From: Prevotella sp.
GTDB lineage: Bacteria > Bacteroidota > Bacteroidia > Bacteroidales > Bacteroidaceae
Assembly: GCA_017617615.1 (NCBI GenBank)
Contig: JAFZVV010000006.1
Coordinates: 1 to 36,652, forward strand
Reading direction: 5' to 3'
DNA length: 36,652 nt
Below the pieces are notes generated by a model. The model was not told the DNA's origin, made no database searches, and saw nothing but the letters and a program-made list of their open reading frames with translations. Positions 23,620-33,139 of the stretch are shown here, piece by piece. The first letter of the stretch is position 1; every line of letters starts with the position of its first letter. Made by a program: the position numbers and the translations under genes.

Positions 23620-23644
23620 GGGGGCAACTGTCACAGCTGCCCCC
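23620..23644 (-). terminator. Rho-independent terminator of the susC-susD unit
   Basis: GGGGGCAACTG and CAGCTGCCCCC pair with one mismatch around a TCA loop. On the minus strand it is followed by CCCTTTTTT, giving a U-rich tail, 38 bp after the susD stop. Confidence 0.75.
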
Positions 23645-23681
23645 AAACCTAAAACCTAAATAAAATTATCCTAATGAGTAA

Positions 23682-25631
23682 CTAATCTCTGTAAGCAGGA
23701 TTCTGGTAGAGTTTCTTGGCCTCATCGTCCATCTCCATGCCGTCGAGCTGACCCTGTGGGATAGGACGGAGGTAGTAACCAGCAGGAATGTCGCGCTTGA
23801 ACTCCTGGAGGTCCTTGTCGGTATAGCCACTGCCTGCGATGTGGTAAGTGGTGGAACGCTCGGCCCACTTCTGAGTGCGCACGAGGTCGAACCAACGGTA
23901 GCCCTCGCCCCAGAACTCACGGCTACGCTCGTCGAGGATGTAGTCGATGGTGATGGTGGCAGGAGTGGCGGCCAGCATCTCGGCAGTGTGGTCTGCCGAC
24001 AGCGGGGCTCTGTTGTTCACGCAATAGGTCTGCTTGCCGGCACGGGCACGGAGCACGTTGACGAGAGCCTTGGCCTCTTCGTTCTTGTTGAGTTTCACGG
24101 CTGCCTCGGCAGCAATGAGATAGAGCTCAGAGAACTTGGCGATATTCCACGGCCGTGGGCTGCCACCGTTGACCTTGCTGCCAAGACCAGTGCCGTTGTC
24201 AGTACGGTAGATTCCGAGTTTCCAGTTGATGGGGTACTTCTTGCGGCTGATATGGTTCACGGCTACTACGAAGTCGGCACGTCCAGGCATCTCACCGAAG
24301 CCCAACTTTCCGTCAGCGCCAGTGTAGTTGATCTTACTGTCCTCGCTTTCAGGCACCCAACTGAAGTAGATTTCGTTCTGTCCCACTTTCATGCCGTTAG
24401 CACCGATAACATATTCGGCGGGATTACCAGCCTTATGCCAGTTGGTGAAGTAACTCAAGGTGAACGTTGCATCGTAGCGTGAGTCGATGGCCTTGACGGC
24501 ATCTTCCCAAACACCACCCTCGATGAAAGCATCGGCCACAGGAGCCATACGGGTCCAAGGACGTCCAAGACCTTGAACGGCCTCACGCTGAACGGGGTTG
24601 ATGGAATTGCCAGAAGGATCCTTGGCAATCATCTCTGTATAGTTCCAGGTTTCCATCCAGTAAGCGAAGTTCTCGGGGGAACCACCGCTACCCCAACCGT
24701 AACCGGTGCCACCATTACCATACTTCTCGTCTTCATCGTGGTCGGCATAGAGCATGATTTCGGAATTGCGGTCATTAGTAGCCACGTTCACGTCGTAGAA
24801 AGTGGGCTGCAAGCCATAAGGACCAGGATTGTTGATGGCTGCCATGGCGGTGTCGTAAGCCTTCTGGAAATAGCTGTTGGCCTGACCGGCATCACGGTTG
24901 CACTCCGGATAGGTGGGGATATTGTTCGGGTTCTGGAGCCACCAGGCATAGGTAAGGTAAGCCTTGGAGAGAATCAGACGGGCGAGGTTCTTCGTGGCCG
25001 TACCGGTGAGGCGCGGGTTCTCGGGCAGGTCGGCAACTGCCTTCTCCAGGTCGGAGAAGATGGCAGCATAGACCTCGGGCACGGTGTTGCGCACAGAGGT
25101 ACGTACGGTAGAAGTGTTGAACTTCAGTTCGCCGGCACCCAGGTCGAGGGGCACGCCTCCGTAGGTCTGCACCAAGATGAAATAGTCGAAAGCACGGAAG
25201 AAGTAAGCCTCTGCAAGCAAGGACGCATCTATACCAGCTTCAGCACCATTCTCAATGATACCACTGGCGGTGTTGATATTGGCAAAGGCAGTGCCCCAGC
25301 ATCCGCCGGCAATACTGTTGGTAGAAGTCATGGAACCCACACCTGAGAGGTCGGCATCCTTGAAGTTTCCATCAGCCGACTGTGCATAGGTGTATTCGTC
25401 GGTACCTGTCTCAAGACTGTTCAGATAATAACCATTGCCATAGAAATAGCGCAGGTGAGCATAGAGCGATGTCAGACCGCCCTCAATACCAGCCTTCGTG
25501 TTGAAGAATGTAGGGTCGAACTGGCTGCGTGGCTGCTCGTCAAGGATGTCCGAGCAAGAGGTCAATGTTGTCGAGAGACAACAGCATACAAAGCCCGCAG
25601 CAATGATATATTTGATACTTTTCGTTTTCAT
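23682..25631 (-). CDS. SusD/RagB family outer-membrane glycan-binding lipoprotein
   Basis: This 649-residue protein has a lipoprotein signal (MKTKSIKYIIAAGFVCCCLSTTLTSC) with Cys26 as the lipidation site, then SDILDEQPRSQFDPTFF, a usual SusD opening. The TPR-like helical half includes SLLAEAYFFRAFDYFILVQTYGGVPL. The C-terminal part has RPWNIAKFSELYLIAAEAAVKLNKNEEAKALVNVLRARAG and ERSREFWGEGYRWFDLVRTQKW-like motifs. SusD proteins cap the SusC transporter and bind polysaccharide at the cell surface. It starts 31 nt after the susC stop, so the pair is cotranscribed. The glycan cannot be predicted from the sequence. Confidence 0.96.
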   Translation of the reverse strand: MKTKSIKYIIAAGFVCCCLSTTLTSCSDILDEQPRSQFDPTFFNTKAGIEGGLTSLYAHLRYFYGNGYYLNSLETGTDEYTYAQSADGNFKDADLSGVGSMTSTNSIAGGCWGTAFANINTASGIIENGAEAGIDASLLAEAYFFRAFDYFILVQTYGGVPLDLGAGELKFNTSTVRTSVRNTVPEVYAAIFSDLEKAVADLPENPRLTGTATKNLARLILSKAYLTYAWWLQNPNNIPTYPECNRDAGQANSYFQKAYDTAMAAINNPGPYGLQPTFYDVNVATNDRNSEIMLYADHDEDEKYGNGGTGYGWGSGGSPENFAYWMETWNYTEMIAKDPSGNSINPVQREAVQGLGRPWTRMAPVADAFIEGGVWEDAVKAIDSRYDATFTLSYFTNWHKAGNPAEYVIGANGMKVGQNEIYFSWVPESEDSKINYTGADGKLGFGEMPGRADFVVAVNHISRKKYPINWKLGIYRTDNGTGLGSKVNGGSPRPWNIAKFSELYLIAAEAAVKLNKNEEAKALVNVLRARAGKQTYCVNNRAPLSADHTAEMLAATPATITIDYILDERSREFWGEGYRWFDLVRTQKWAERSTTYHIAGSGYTDKDLQEFKRDIPAGYYLRPIPQGQLDGMEMDDEAKKLYQNPAYRD

Positions 25632-25662
25632 ACCTAAATAATTATTCGTTTTATTCGTTGTT

Positions 25663-28600
25663 TTAGAACGTCACGTTAATACCGAATAGGAAGTTGCGTG
25701 TGGCCGGGGTATTGTAGCCCACGATAGGCATCTTGTGCTTTCCGGAGTACTCTCCGTATGCCACAGCCGTATTCTCGTTTGCCCAGGAGTTGGTCTCAGG
25801 ATCAAGTCCACTCTCGTTGTTGAAAGGCGAGAAGAGCACAAAGGGATTCTGCACTGTTGCATAGACGCGCAGACGGCTGATACCGAAGTCCTTCACTGCC
25901 TTCAAATTAGTGAAGTTGTAGCCGAGGGTGATGGCACGGATCTTCAGGTAACCGGCATCGAAGTAGCCGAGGGTAGAGCCATACTTGGGGTTGTCGCCGC
26001 TCAGGATTCCGCCGGGTTTCGGATACTTGGCACCGGTGTTTTCCTCTGTCCAGTAGTCAACGTCTATATTGTTGCGACGACCTGTCAGCATGTTCAGGTA
26101 ACCGTTGGAAGAGTGAATGGCACTGATGAGCTTACCGCCAATCTGGAAGGCTCCGATGACGTTAAGGTCGAAGCCCTTGTAGCCTACGGTCGTGTGGAAA
26201 CCGCCAAGCAAGTCGGGCTCCATACTCATAATCTGACGGTCTTCAGGACCGATGGCGCGGGTGGGCAGGCCATTGGCGTCATAGTCACCCGTATACTTCA
26301 CCTTGATCATACCTACATTGCCACCGGGCTCGAGGATGTTCATGGCAGCCTCTTCTCCGGCCTGCCACAGGCCAACGTACTCATAGTCGTAGATGACGTC
26401 GATTGGATGGCCCACGAACCAGCGGTTACCCTCATCACGGTCCTCACCTGATGCCAGGGCTGTCAGTTTATTACGGTTAGCATAGAGGTTGATACCTGCA
26501 TCCCAGGTCCAACCGTTCTTGTTGTCGAGGATGATGCCGTTCAAGGTAAACTCCCAACCCTTGTTCTCTGTCTTGCCGATGTTGCCGGTAAAACTGCTCA
26601 CACCCGAAGTGGAAGGCAGAGAGACATCGAGCAGGATGTCATTGGTCTTCTGGATATAGTATTCCAATGAACCGTAGAGGCGACCCCTGAACAATGAGAA
26701 ATCGACACCGAAGTTCCAAGTCTTGGAATACTCCCAACCCAGGTCAGGGTTAGGCAGGGCATTCACATAGTAACCTGCCATGTAGTTGGTGCCGTCGCCG
26801 AAGTTGTAGTTGCGGATAGCCAGACCACCAAGTGTCGAATAAGGGCTGATACTCTGATTGGACGTCTCACCGTAGCCTACACGTAACTTCAGGTTGTCGA
26901 GCCAATCCAGGCCTTCCATGAAACTCTCACGGCCAATGTTCCAGCCTGCACTGATAGCGGGATAGGTGTGCCATTGGTGACCCTTTGCCAAACGTGAAGA
27001 AGCATCAGAACGCACGGCTGCCGAAAGCATATACTTGTTGTCATAAGAGTACATCACACGGCCCATCCAGGAAATCAGGCCACTCTGCCAGTAATTGTAG
27101 CCGACGAGGTTGGCCTGTCCTGTGGCCTTGTCAAGGGCATAGTACTGGAAATAGTCGGCAGGGATGCCTTGTGCAGAACCACCGCTTTGTTCGAAAGTTG
27201 TCTGTTCTGCCGAATACATGCCCACGACATTGAAATTATGCTTGCCGAATGAACGGTCGTAGGTAATCAGGTTTTCAATAGCCCAGTTATAGGTCTGGTT
27301 CTCGTATACAGAACCGCTGTTGACGGCATTGGCATCCTTATTATTTATACCAGTACCTGTGAAAGAGCCAGATTTTGAAGAACGGAAGTTCAGACCAATG
27401 TTGATGCGGTAGCTCAAGCCTTCAACCCACGGACACTTCACCTCACCGAAAAGGGTGTTGTAAGAACCAATACCCTTGTTCTCACTCAGCCAGACATCCT
27501 TGTCACGCTCAACAGTCTCCTTGGTGACAACCACCTGGTCGTCGGCAGGAAGGGCGTTGTAGCGTTTCAGGTTACCGTCTGCATCGTATGGACTTGACAG
27601 CGGAGTTGAACTCAAGATATTATACATATTGTTCACACCCTCATTCTTGCGATAACTGTTGTTGGTGCTCAGTCCGAAACGGAACCACTTGCCCACCATC
27701 TGGTCAAAGTTGCCGCGAACGCTGATGCGGTTGTAACCCTCAGTGGGAACGACAGACTCATCATGATAGTAGCCAGCCCCGAAACTGTAACTGCCACCAT
27801 TAGTACCACCCGAAACACTCAGGTCGTGGTTGTGACTCACGCCGGTCTGATAATAGAGGTCCTGCCAGTCGGTATTGGTGTTGTCATTCTCATCGAGCGA
27901 GTTCTGGTACTTGCCTGCATATTGACGGAACTTCGAGAAAGTGGGACCGTCCATCATGGGATATTTGTTGAACACGGTCTTGAAACTCACATAGCCATTA
28001 TAACTTACCTTGGCGGGAGTTCCCTGGGTGCCCTTGACTGTGGTGATGATAATTACACCATTGGCACCACGGCTACCGTAGATGGCGGTAGCAGAAGCAT
28101 CCTTGAGGATATCAAGCGACTTGATGTCGGTGGGGTTGATATCTGAGAGTTGTCCCATGAAGGGGATACCATCGAGCACGATGAGCGGGTCGTTAGAGGC
28201 GCTGAGCGAACGCTGGCCACGGATGCGGATCTGCATCTCTGAACCAGGTTTTGACGATGTCTGTGTCATGAGCACACCGGCGACACGTCCCTGGAGAGCC
28301 TGCGCAGCATTGGTGGCTGCAATCTGGTTGAGTTTCTCGCCGTTGACATTGGCTACCGAACCCGTGACGGCCTCACGGCGCTGTGTGCCATATCCGATGA
28401 CCACCACCTCGTTGAGGTTGCCGCCCTCGGCTTCCAGAACGAAATTGAAATTCGACTGGTTGCCCACCCTGATTTCCTGGGTGATATAACCCACATACGA
28501 CACCACGAGTGTCGCACCTGGCTGTACGTCGAGCGAGAAGTTTCCGTCGAGGTCGGTCACCGCACCATTCGACGTACCTTTTTCCAGCACCGTGGCACCG

Positions 28601-28770
28601 ATGAGGGGTCCATCGGCATCCACGACGCGTCCCGACACTCTCTTCGATTGCTGCACCTCCGTAGTGGCTGGCGACTCAATGGTCGATGCAACCACCTGTG
28701 GCGTAGCGATGAGCCCAAACAATGAGCACAATCCCACCACTGAGATAGTTTTTCTTGAGATTACATGCAT
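25663..28770 (-). CDS. SusC/RagA family TonB-dependent outer-membrane transporter
   Basis: This 1035-residue protein has a signal region (about 1-29), a carboxypeptidase-like domain (SGRVVDADGPLIGATVLEKGTSNGAVTDLDGNFSL, about 46-80) and the SusC linker NEVVVIGYGTQRREAVTGSV. The plug has QALQGRVAGVLM, SLSASNDPLIVLDG and DILKDASATAIYGSRGANGVIIITT. A 22-strand type barrel ends NFLFGINVTF. It imports oligosaccharides with energy from TonB. susD follows. Its promoter (28840-28869) is preceded by a dyad (28899-28949) that may bind the adjacent hybrid two-component regulator. Confidence 0.96.
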   Translation of the reverse strand: MHVISRKTISVVGLCSLFGLIATPQVVASTIESPATTEVQQSKRVSGRVVDADGPLIGATVLEKGTSNGAVTDLDGNFSLDVQPGATLVVSYVGYITQEIRVGNQSNFNFVLEAEGGNLNEVVVIGYGTQRREAVTGSVANVNGEKLNQIAATNAAQALQGRVAGVLMTQTSSKPGSEMQIRIRGQRSLSASNDPLIVLDGIPFMGQLSDINPTDIKSLDILKDASATAIYGSRGANGVIIITTVKGTQGTPAKVSYNGYVSFKTVFNKYPMMDGPTFSKFRQYAGKYQNSLDENDNTNTDWQDLYYQTGVSHNHDLSVSGGTNGGSYSFGAGYYHDESVVPTEGYNRISVRGNFDQMVGKWFRFGLSTNNSYRKNEGVNNMYNILSSTPLSSPYDADGNLKRYNALPADDQVVVTKETVERDKDVWLSENKGIGSYNTLFGEVKCPWVEGLSYRINIGLNFRSSKSGSFTGTGINNKDANAVNSGSVYENQTYNWAIENLITYDRSFGKHNFNVVGMYSAEQTTFEQSGGSAQGIPADYFQYYALDKATGQANLVGYNYWQSGLISWMGRVMYSYDNKYMLSAAVRSDASSRLAKGHQWHTYPAISAGWNIGRESFMEGLDWLDNLKLRVGYGETSNQSISPYSTLGGLAIRNYNFGDGTNYMAGYYVNALPNPDLGWEYSKTWNFGVDFSLFRGRLYGSLEYYIQKTNDILLDVSLPSTSGVSSFTGNIGKTENKGWEFTLNGIILDNKNGWTWDAGINLYANRNKLTALASGEDRDEGNRWFVGHPIDVIYDYEYVGLWQAGEEAAMNILEPGGNVGMIKVKYTGDYDANGLPTRAIGPEDRQIMSMEPDLLGGFHTTVGYKGFDLNVIGAFQIGGKLISAIHSSNGYLNMLTGRRNNIDVDYWTEENTGAKYPKPGGILSGDNPKYGSTLGYFDAGYLKIRAITLGYNFTNLKAVKDFGISRLRVYATVQNPFVLFSPFNNESGLDPETNSWANENTAVAYGEYSGKHKMPIVGYNTPATRNFLFGINVTF

Positions 28771-28839
28771 AAGTTTTGATTTTAAATAATAGTTAATAAA
28801 ATTAGGTGTATTCTAGGTCATGTTTGATTTTGTTCGTTG

Positions 28840-28869
28840 CAAAGTTAAATGAAAAAACACGAGCATCAA
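28840..28869 (-). promoter_or_regulatory. Predicted promoter (TTG / TAACTTTG) of susC-susD
   Basis: On the minus strand TTG (28867-28869) and TAACTTTG (28840-28847) are 19 bp apart, giving a leader of about 65 nt. Confidence 0.7.
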
Positions 28870-28898
28870 TCAACTATTGTTCCAACACCTTTTGAAAA

Positions 28899-28949
28899 CG
28901 TTTCATGCCTTAAAAAAGCGATTTTTTAACGAAAAGGCAGCATGAAACG
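28899..28949. promoter_or_regulatory. Dyad upstream of susC, candidate operator of the hybrid regulator
   Basis: CGTTTCATG (28899-28907) and CATGAAACG (28941-28949) enclose a second perfect dyad TTAAAAAA-GCGA-TTTTTTAA (28910-28929). The structure begins 30 bp upstream of the susC -33 box and 35 bp after the regulator's stop codon. It could be an activator site, a terminator of the regulator gene, or both. Confidence 0.5.
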
Positions 28950-28983
28950 GCAGTTTTAGTCACGGAAAAAGGAGTTTGTAAGG

Positions 28984-31900
28984 CTAAGGCTTTCCTGCTT
29001 TCTCGGCATATTCGGTGGGGGTCATCCCATAATGTTTCTTGAAAGCGGTAGAGAAATAGGTCTGGTTGTTGAATCCCACGGCAAAAGCGGCCTGGGCGAT
29101 GTTGATTTTTCCTTCGCTGATGAGGCGGGCAGCCTGCTTCAGACGCAGGTTGCGGATGAACTCACCCGTCGAAACGCCCGTAATCTCCTTCATCTTGCGG
29201 TGAAGTTGGGTGCGGCTGAGGCCTACCTCGCCAGCTAACTTGTCGACACCGAAGTCGGGGTCCTGAATATTCTCGTTGATGGTACGCATCACACGTTCCA
29301 TCAGCGCATCGTTATTCCCCTTCACCTCCACGTTTTCCATCTTGTCGGTCTGGCTCAACGCACCCGAAAACTTGCCCCTGAGACGACGCACGTTCTCCAC
29401 GAGGTTGTCGATGAGCACATGGAGTTCCTCCATATCGAAGGGCTTGGAAAGATAGGCATCGGCACCTTTCTTCAAACCCTCAAGACGGTCGCTCACCTCG
29501 GTTTTCGACGTGAGGACGACAACGGGAATGTCGCTGATATTGGCATTGCCCTTAATCTCGCGGAGCAGGCTGATACCGTCCATCACAGGCATCACCACAT
29601 CGGTCACCACGAGGTCGTAGGGCTCGCCGGTGAGCAACATCTTCAGGGCATCCTTGCCGTTGGCAGCGGTATCTACCCTATACCAGTCCGACAACTCGTC
29701 TTTCACATAACGTGTCACTTCCATATCGTCGTCTACGATGAGAAGATGGTAGTTGCGCGAGGCTTGCCGCTTGACAGTTTTCTTTTGCGTGGGTTCCTCT
29801 TCCACCATCTGCTCCGGGCGCAGGTGTTTGTTTCCCAGGGGAAGCGACACGTCGAGACAGGCACCCTGCCTACCGTCGATGCGGTTGTAGGCCTTGATCT
29901 TTCCTCCGTGCAAGAGTACGATGGAACGACTGAGGTTCAGGCCTATCCCCGTGCCGTCGAGATGGGTAAGACTGGAGTTGCGCCCCTGATAGAAACGCTC
30001 AAAGAGTTTGTCGGTATTCTCGCTGCCGAAACCAATGCCGGTGTCGGTCACCTGGATATTGGCATTGGTGCCGTCGGAGGAGAGGGCCACGGTGACTTGT
30101 CCCCCATCCTGGGAGTACTTGAAGGCGTTGGAGAGCAAGTTGCTTATCACCTTATCGAACTGCTTGCGGTCTATCCACGCCATCAGTTTGTCGTCGGCAT
30201 GTTCGAAATTGAAACTGATGTTGCGCTGCCGGGCATTATACTGATATAGGGAACAGATGCCGGAGATGAACCCTACGAGGTCGGTGGGCGAGCAATGGAG
30301 CCGCATCTGGTTCTTGTCGATTTTCCGCTCGTCGAGAATCTGGTTCACCAGGAGCAGCAGCCGCTGCGCGTTGCGGTCGATGGTGTTGATGTCGTCGACA
30401 CTCTGTGGGTCGGTGACACGCTGTTTCAGTTTGTTGAGCGGACCGAGGATGAGCGTGAGTGGCGAACGGATGTCGTGGGTGGCATTGATGAGGAACCGCA
30501 TCTTCTGCTCGTCGAGACGGGCACGCTGACGGCGGTTGAAATAGAGCATGGAAAGCAAGAGAAGGCCCAGTCCGAGCAAGGCATAGGCGAGATAGGCCCA
30601 GGTGGAAGCATACCACGGGGCTCGCACCACCACGGTGATGACACCCGTAGTGCCAACCAGCACGCCGTTGCTCATCGCCCTTACCTCCACCTTGTAAGTG
30701 CCAGGTTTCATGCGGTTGAAGGTGATGCTGTTGACGCCATCCTCCAAGGTAATCCACTCACCATTATTGAGCCGGTAACTGAAACTGGGGTTATCGGCAA
30801 TACTGAAGTTGAGCATGGAGAACTCCATGGTGAACGTGCGTTGGTCATAGGGCACCACGAACCGCTGTGTCAGGGTGCCCACCGCTTTCCCGTCGATGAT
30901 GAAATTGGTGAGATATACCTTTCCGTCCTTGTTCTCCTTGCTGCTTCTCACGTCAGTGGGATGAAATGCCACGAGACCTTCATTGCCACCCAAGAAAATG
31001 CGGCCATCGGCGTTGACGATGGCTGCCCGTGCATTGAACTCCCTCATCTCGAGTCCGTTGCCGGCAGTATGGCCCACAAACTGCTGTAGCATGGCATCAT
31101 ATTGCCAGATACCATTGGCCGAACTGATCCATAAGTTGCCGTCGCTGGAGAGGATAATGGAATTGATTGACTTGCTGGCCATCACCTCGGAGTGGGGGAA
31201 GGCGGTCAGCTCGTTTTTCTCGCGGTCGTAGCAATAGAGTCCCTGGTCAGTTCCTACCAACATTGTACCGTCAGGCTGTTCACAGAAAGAGAAAGCCTTG
31301 GCATTCTCCAACTGCGTGTTCCAACCGAAGATACGGAAATTGTTGTCGGCGGGGTTCATCACACAGAAACCGCGGGTGGTGCCTATCCATAGCAGACCGC
31401 TGTGGTCGATATAAAGCGAGATAATCCAGTCGTTGCACAGATGGCCTTTCTTCGGGTCATCGTGAGCCATGACCAGATGCTCAGTCTGTCCGGTGGCGGC
31501 ATGGTATATGCACAGGCCCTTGCCGAAGTCGCAGATATAGTAGTTGCCTTCGCCGTCATCGGTCATACAGTTGATGCCCCAGCCGTCGACAGTGAGTTTC
31601 GGGGTGCTGGCACCATTGAGGGGATTGTAACTATATAAGGTATTCTCGCTTCCCACCCAGTAACCGCCTTGCTTGTCGCGGTAGATGGTGTTGGCTCCGG
31701 AGGGCGAGGCGGGCGCGGGAGTGATATGCCCGTCAGTATCGAAATGGTAAATGCCGCTCTTCTGCACGGTGCACCACACACCGCCGCTGTCGTCGGCTGC
31801 CAGCGACGACACACCGCTTCCCAGGATATAGTTCTGTGAGGCAAACGTCCATGTGTGGAACGCCTCCGTATCCTGGTTGAACTCCAACAAGCCCTTTTTA

Positions 31901-32865
31901 TAGCAACTCACCCACAGGTTATGGTCCTTGTCCTCCATGACAAAGTTCACATTGGCAGAGGAGAGGCCATAGCGTCCGCCGTTGTCTACCTGTCGCAGCA
32001 CCGTGCCGCCCTTGTCGATGCGATACAATCCCTTGCCTGAGGTGCCGAGATAAAGGATCCCGTCATGGGTCTGCTGTGCCCATCTGATGGAAACCTTGCT
32101 GTCGAGGGCCTTCATGTCGTAACCGGCGTCCAAAAACTGACCTGTGGCATGGTCGTATCTCAAAATGCCATACATACAGACAGCGATGAAATCGCCCGAG
32201 TCGGTATTCAGGAATTTCACTACCGGACCATATGGTGAACTGATATCCTTGATAGAAGTGGGATGAAGCCCACTCATCCTCATACGGGTAATCGTTGAGG
32301 TCTGATGTCCCAGCCACAACGTATGGTCACCATCGTACCACACCACAGAAATATGTCCCTTCGGATTGCTCTTCCACAACTCTGCCTCACGGCTCACCTT
32401 GTCGCTTCCGTCCTTGATGACGAAGATGCCGAAGTCTGCCGTGCCTATGATGATGTTGCCCTGGGCATCTTCTTCCAAGCAGAGGACACGCGTGATGACC
32501 TTATCGGGAAAAGGATAGCGCACGAAGCAATTGCGTGCCTCGTCGTAACGGCAGAGGCCTTGCATGCACCCCACCCAAAGGCGGTGCTTGCTGTCTTCGA
32601 GAAGACATGCCACATCATTGTTGATGAGCGACGTGGAGTCGTTCTTGTCGAAGAAGAACTGTGAGAAACGATAGCCATCGAAACGGTTGAGCCCATATTG
32701 GGTAGCCACCCAGATATAACCATGATGGTCTTGCAGGATATAGCCGATGGAAGTGCTCGACAACTTGTCGGATGTGAACAGCCTGCTGCTTACCGCCCGT
32801 GCCCCCAACAGGAAGGACAGCGCCAAACAGAGCATGAAAAAACGTTTCATCAGGTTTGATTTCAT
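28984..32865 (-). CDS. Hybrid two-component system sensor-regulator (HTCS)
   Basis: This 1293-residue fusion has, in order: a signal peptide (1-25); two seven-bladed periplasmic sensor propellers with repeats such as IGYILQDHHGYIWVATQYGLNRFDG (about 30-690); a Y_Y_Y domain (about 695-765); one membrane span near AYLAYALLGLGLLLLSMLYF; a histidine kinase with His797 in NATHDIRSPLT, N-box ISNLLSNAFKYS and G-boxes DTGIGFG and GTGIGLNLS; a receiver with Asp1089 in VVTDVVMPVMDG and DDD at its start; and an AraC-type DNA-binding domain (last 100 residues). It senses a glycan fragment in the periplasm and activates the adjacent susC-susD. All key catalytic residues are present. A TAACTTTG -7 element lies at 32907-32914. 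Confidence 0.96.
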   Translation of the reverse strand: MKSNLMKRFFMLCLALSFLLGARAVSSRLFTSDKLSSTSIGYILQDHHGYIWVATQYGLNRFDGYRFSQFFFDKNDSTSLINNDVACLLEDSKHRLWVGCMQGLCRYDEARNCFVRYPFPDKVITRVLCLEEDAQGNIIIGTADFGIFVIKDGSDKVSREAELWKSNPKGHISVVWYDGDHTLWLGHQTSTITRMRMSGLHPTSIKDISSPYGPVVKFLNTDSGDFIAVCMYGILRYDHATGQFLDAGYDMKALDSKVSIRWAQQTHDGILYLGTSGKGLYRIDKGGTVLRQVDNGGRYGLSSANVNFVMEDKDHNLWVSCYKKGLLEFNQDTEAFHTWTFASQNYILGSGVSSLAADDSGGVWCTVQKSGIYHFDTDGHITPAPASPSGANTIYRDKQGGYWVGSENTLYSYNPLNGASTPKLTVDGWGINCMTDDGEGNYYICDFGKGLCIYHAATGQTEHLVMAHDDPKKGHLCNDWIISLYIDHSGLLWIGTTRGFCVMNPADNNFRIFGWNTQLENAKAFSFCEQPDGTMLVGTDQGLYCYDREKNELTAFPHSEVMASKSINSIILSSDGNLWISSANGIWQYDAMLQQFVGHTAGNGLEMREFNARAAIVNADGRIFLGGNEGLVAFHPTDVRSSKENKDGKVYLTNFIIDGKAVGTLTQRFVVPYDQRTFTMEFSMLNFSIADNPSFSYRLNNGEWITLEDGVNSITFNRMKPGTYKVEVRAMSNGVLVGTTGVITVVVRAPWYASTWAYLAYALLGLGLLLLSMLYFNRRQRARLDEQKMRFLINATHDIRSPLTLILGPLNKLKQRVTDPQSVDDINTIDRNAQRLLLLVNQILDERKIDKNQMRLHCSPTDLVGFISGICSLYQYNARQRNISFNFEHADDKLMAWIDRKQFDKVISNLLSNAFKYSQDGGQVTVALSSDGTNANIQVTDTGIGFGSENTDKLFERFYQGRNSSLTHLDGTGIGLNLSRSIVLLHGGKIKAYNRIDGRQGACLDVSLPLGNKHLRPEQMVEEEPTQKKTVKRQASRNYHLLIVDDDMEVTRYVKDELSDWYRVDTAANGKDALKMLLTGEPYDLVVTDVVMPVMDGISLLREIKGNANISDIPVVVLTSKTEVSDRLEGLKKGADAYLSKPFDMEELHVLIDNLVENVRRLRGKFSGALSQTDKMENVEVKGNNDALMERVMRTINENIQDPDFGVDKLAGEVGLSRTQLHRKMKEITGVSTGEFIRNLRLKQAARLISEGKINIAQAAFAVGFNNQTYFSTAFKKHYGMTPTEYAEKAGKP

Positions 32866-32906
32866 TTCACATCGCGTTTAATCGGACAAATGGTCTTAGT
32901 ATGGTG

Positions 32907-32914
32907 CAAAGTTA
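32907..32914 (-). promoter_or_regulatory. Predicted -7 element (TAACTTTG) of the HTCS gene
   Basis: It matches TAnnTTTG on the minus strand, 41 bp before the ATG at 32865. No clear -33 box is visible. Confidence 0.5.
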
Positions 32915-33115
32915 GCATTTTTTCCTTTCACTTTTCGAAATTATTGCATGAAAACTACAGTAATGAAACAAAATCGAAAAGCAAAGGAACGGGACTCATG
33001 TCGTGCCTGACAGGAAATAGAAAATGGAAGACAGGCCATTGGGCTGTGGCAGATAGAAATATGAAACAACAAGAAAAAATAGGAGCTGAAAAAGAAGGAA
33101 AAAAGAAAAAAGTCG

Positions 33116-33123
33116 TAACTTCG
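33116..33123 (+). promoter_or_regulatory. Weak -7 element (TAACTTCG) before the threonine aldolase
   Basis: One mismatch from TAnnTTTG, 16 bp before the ATG at 33140. This would give a very short leader. Confidence 0.3.
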
Positions 33124-33139
33124 CCACAAAAAAGAGAGA

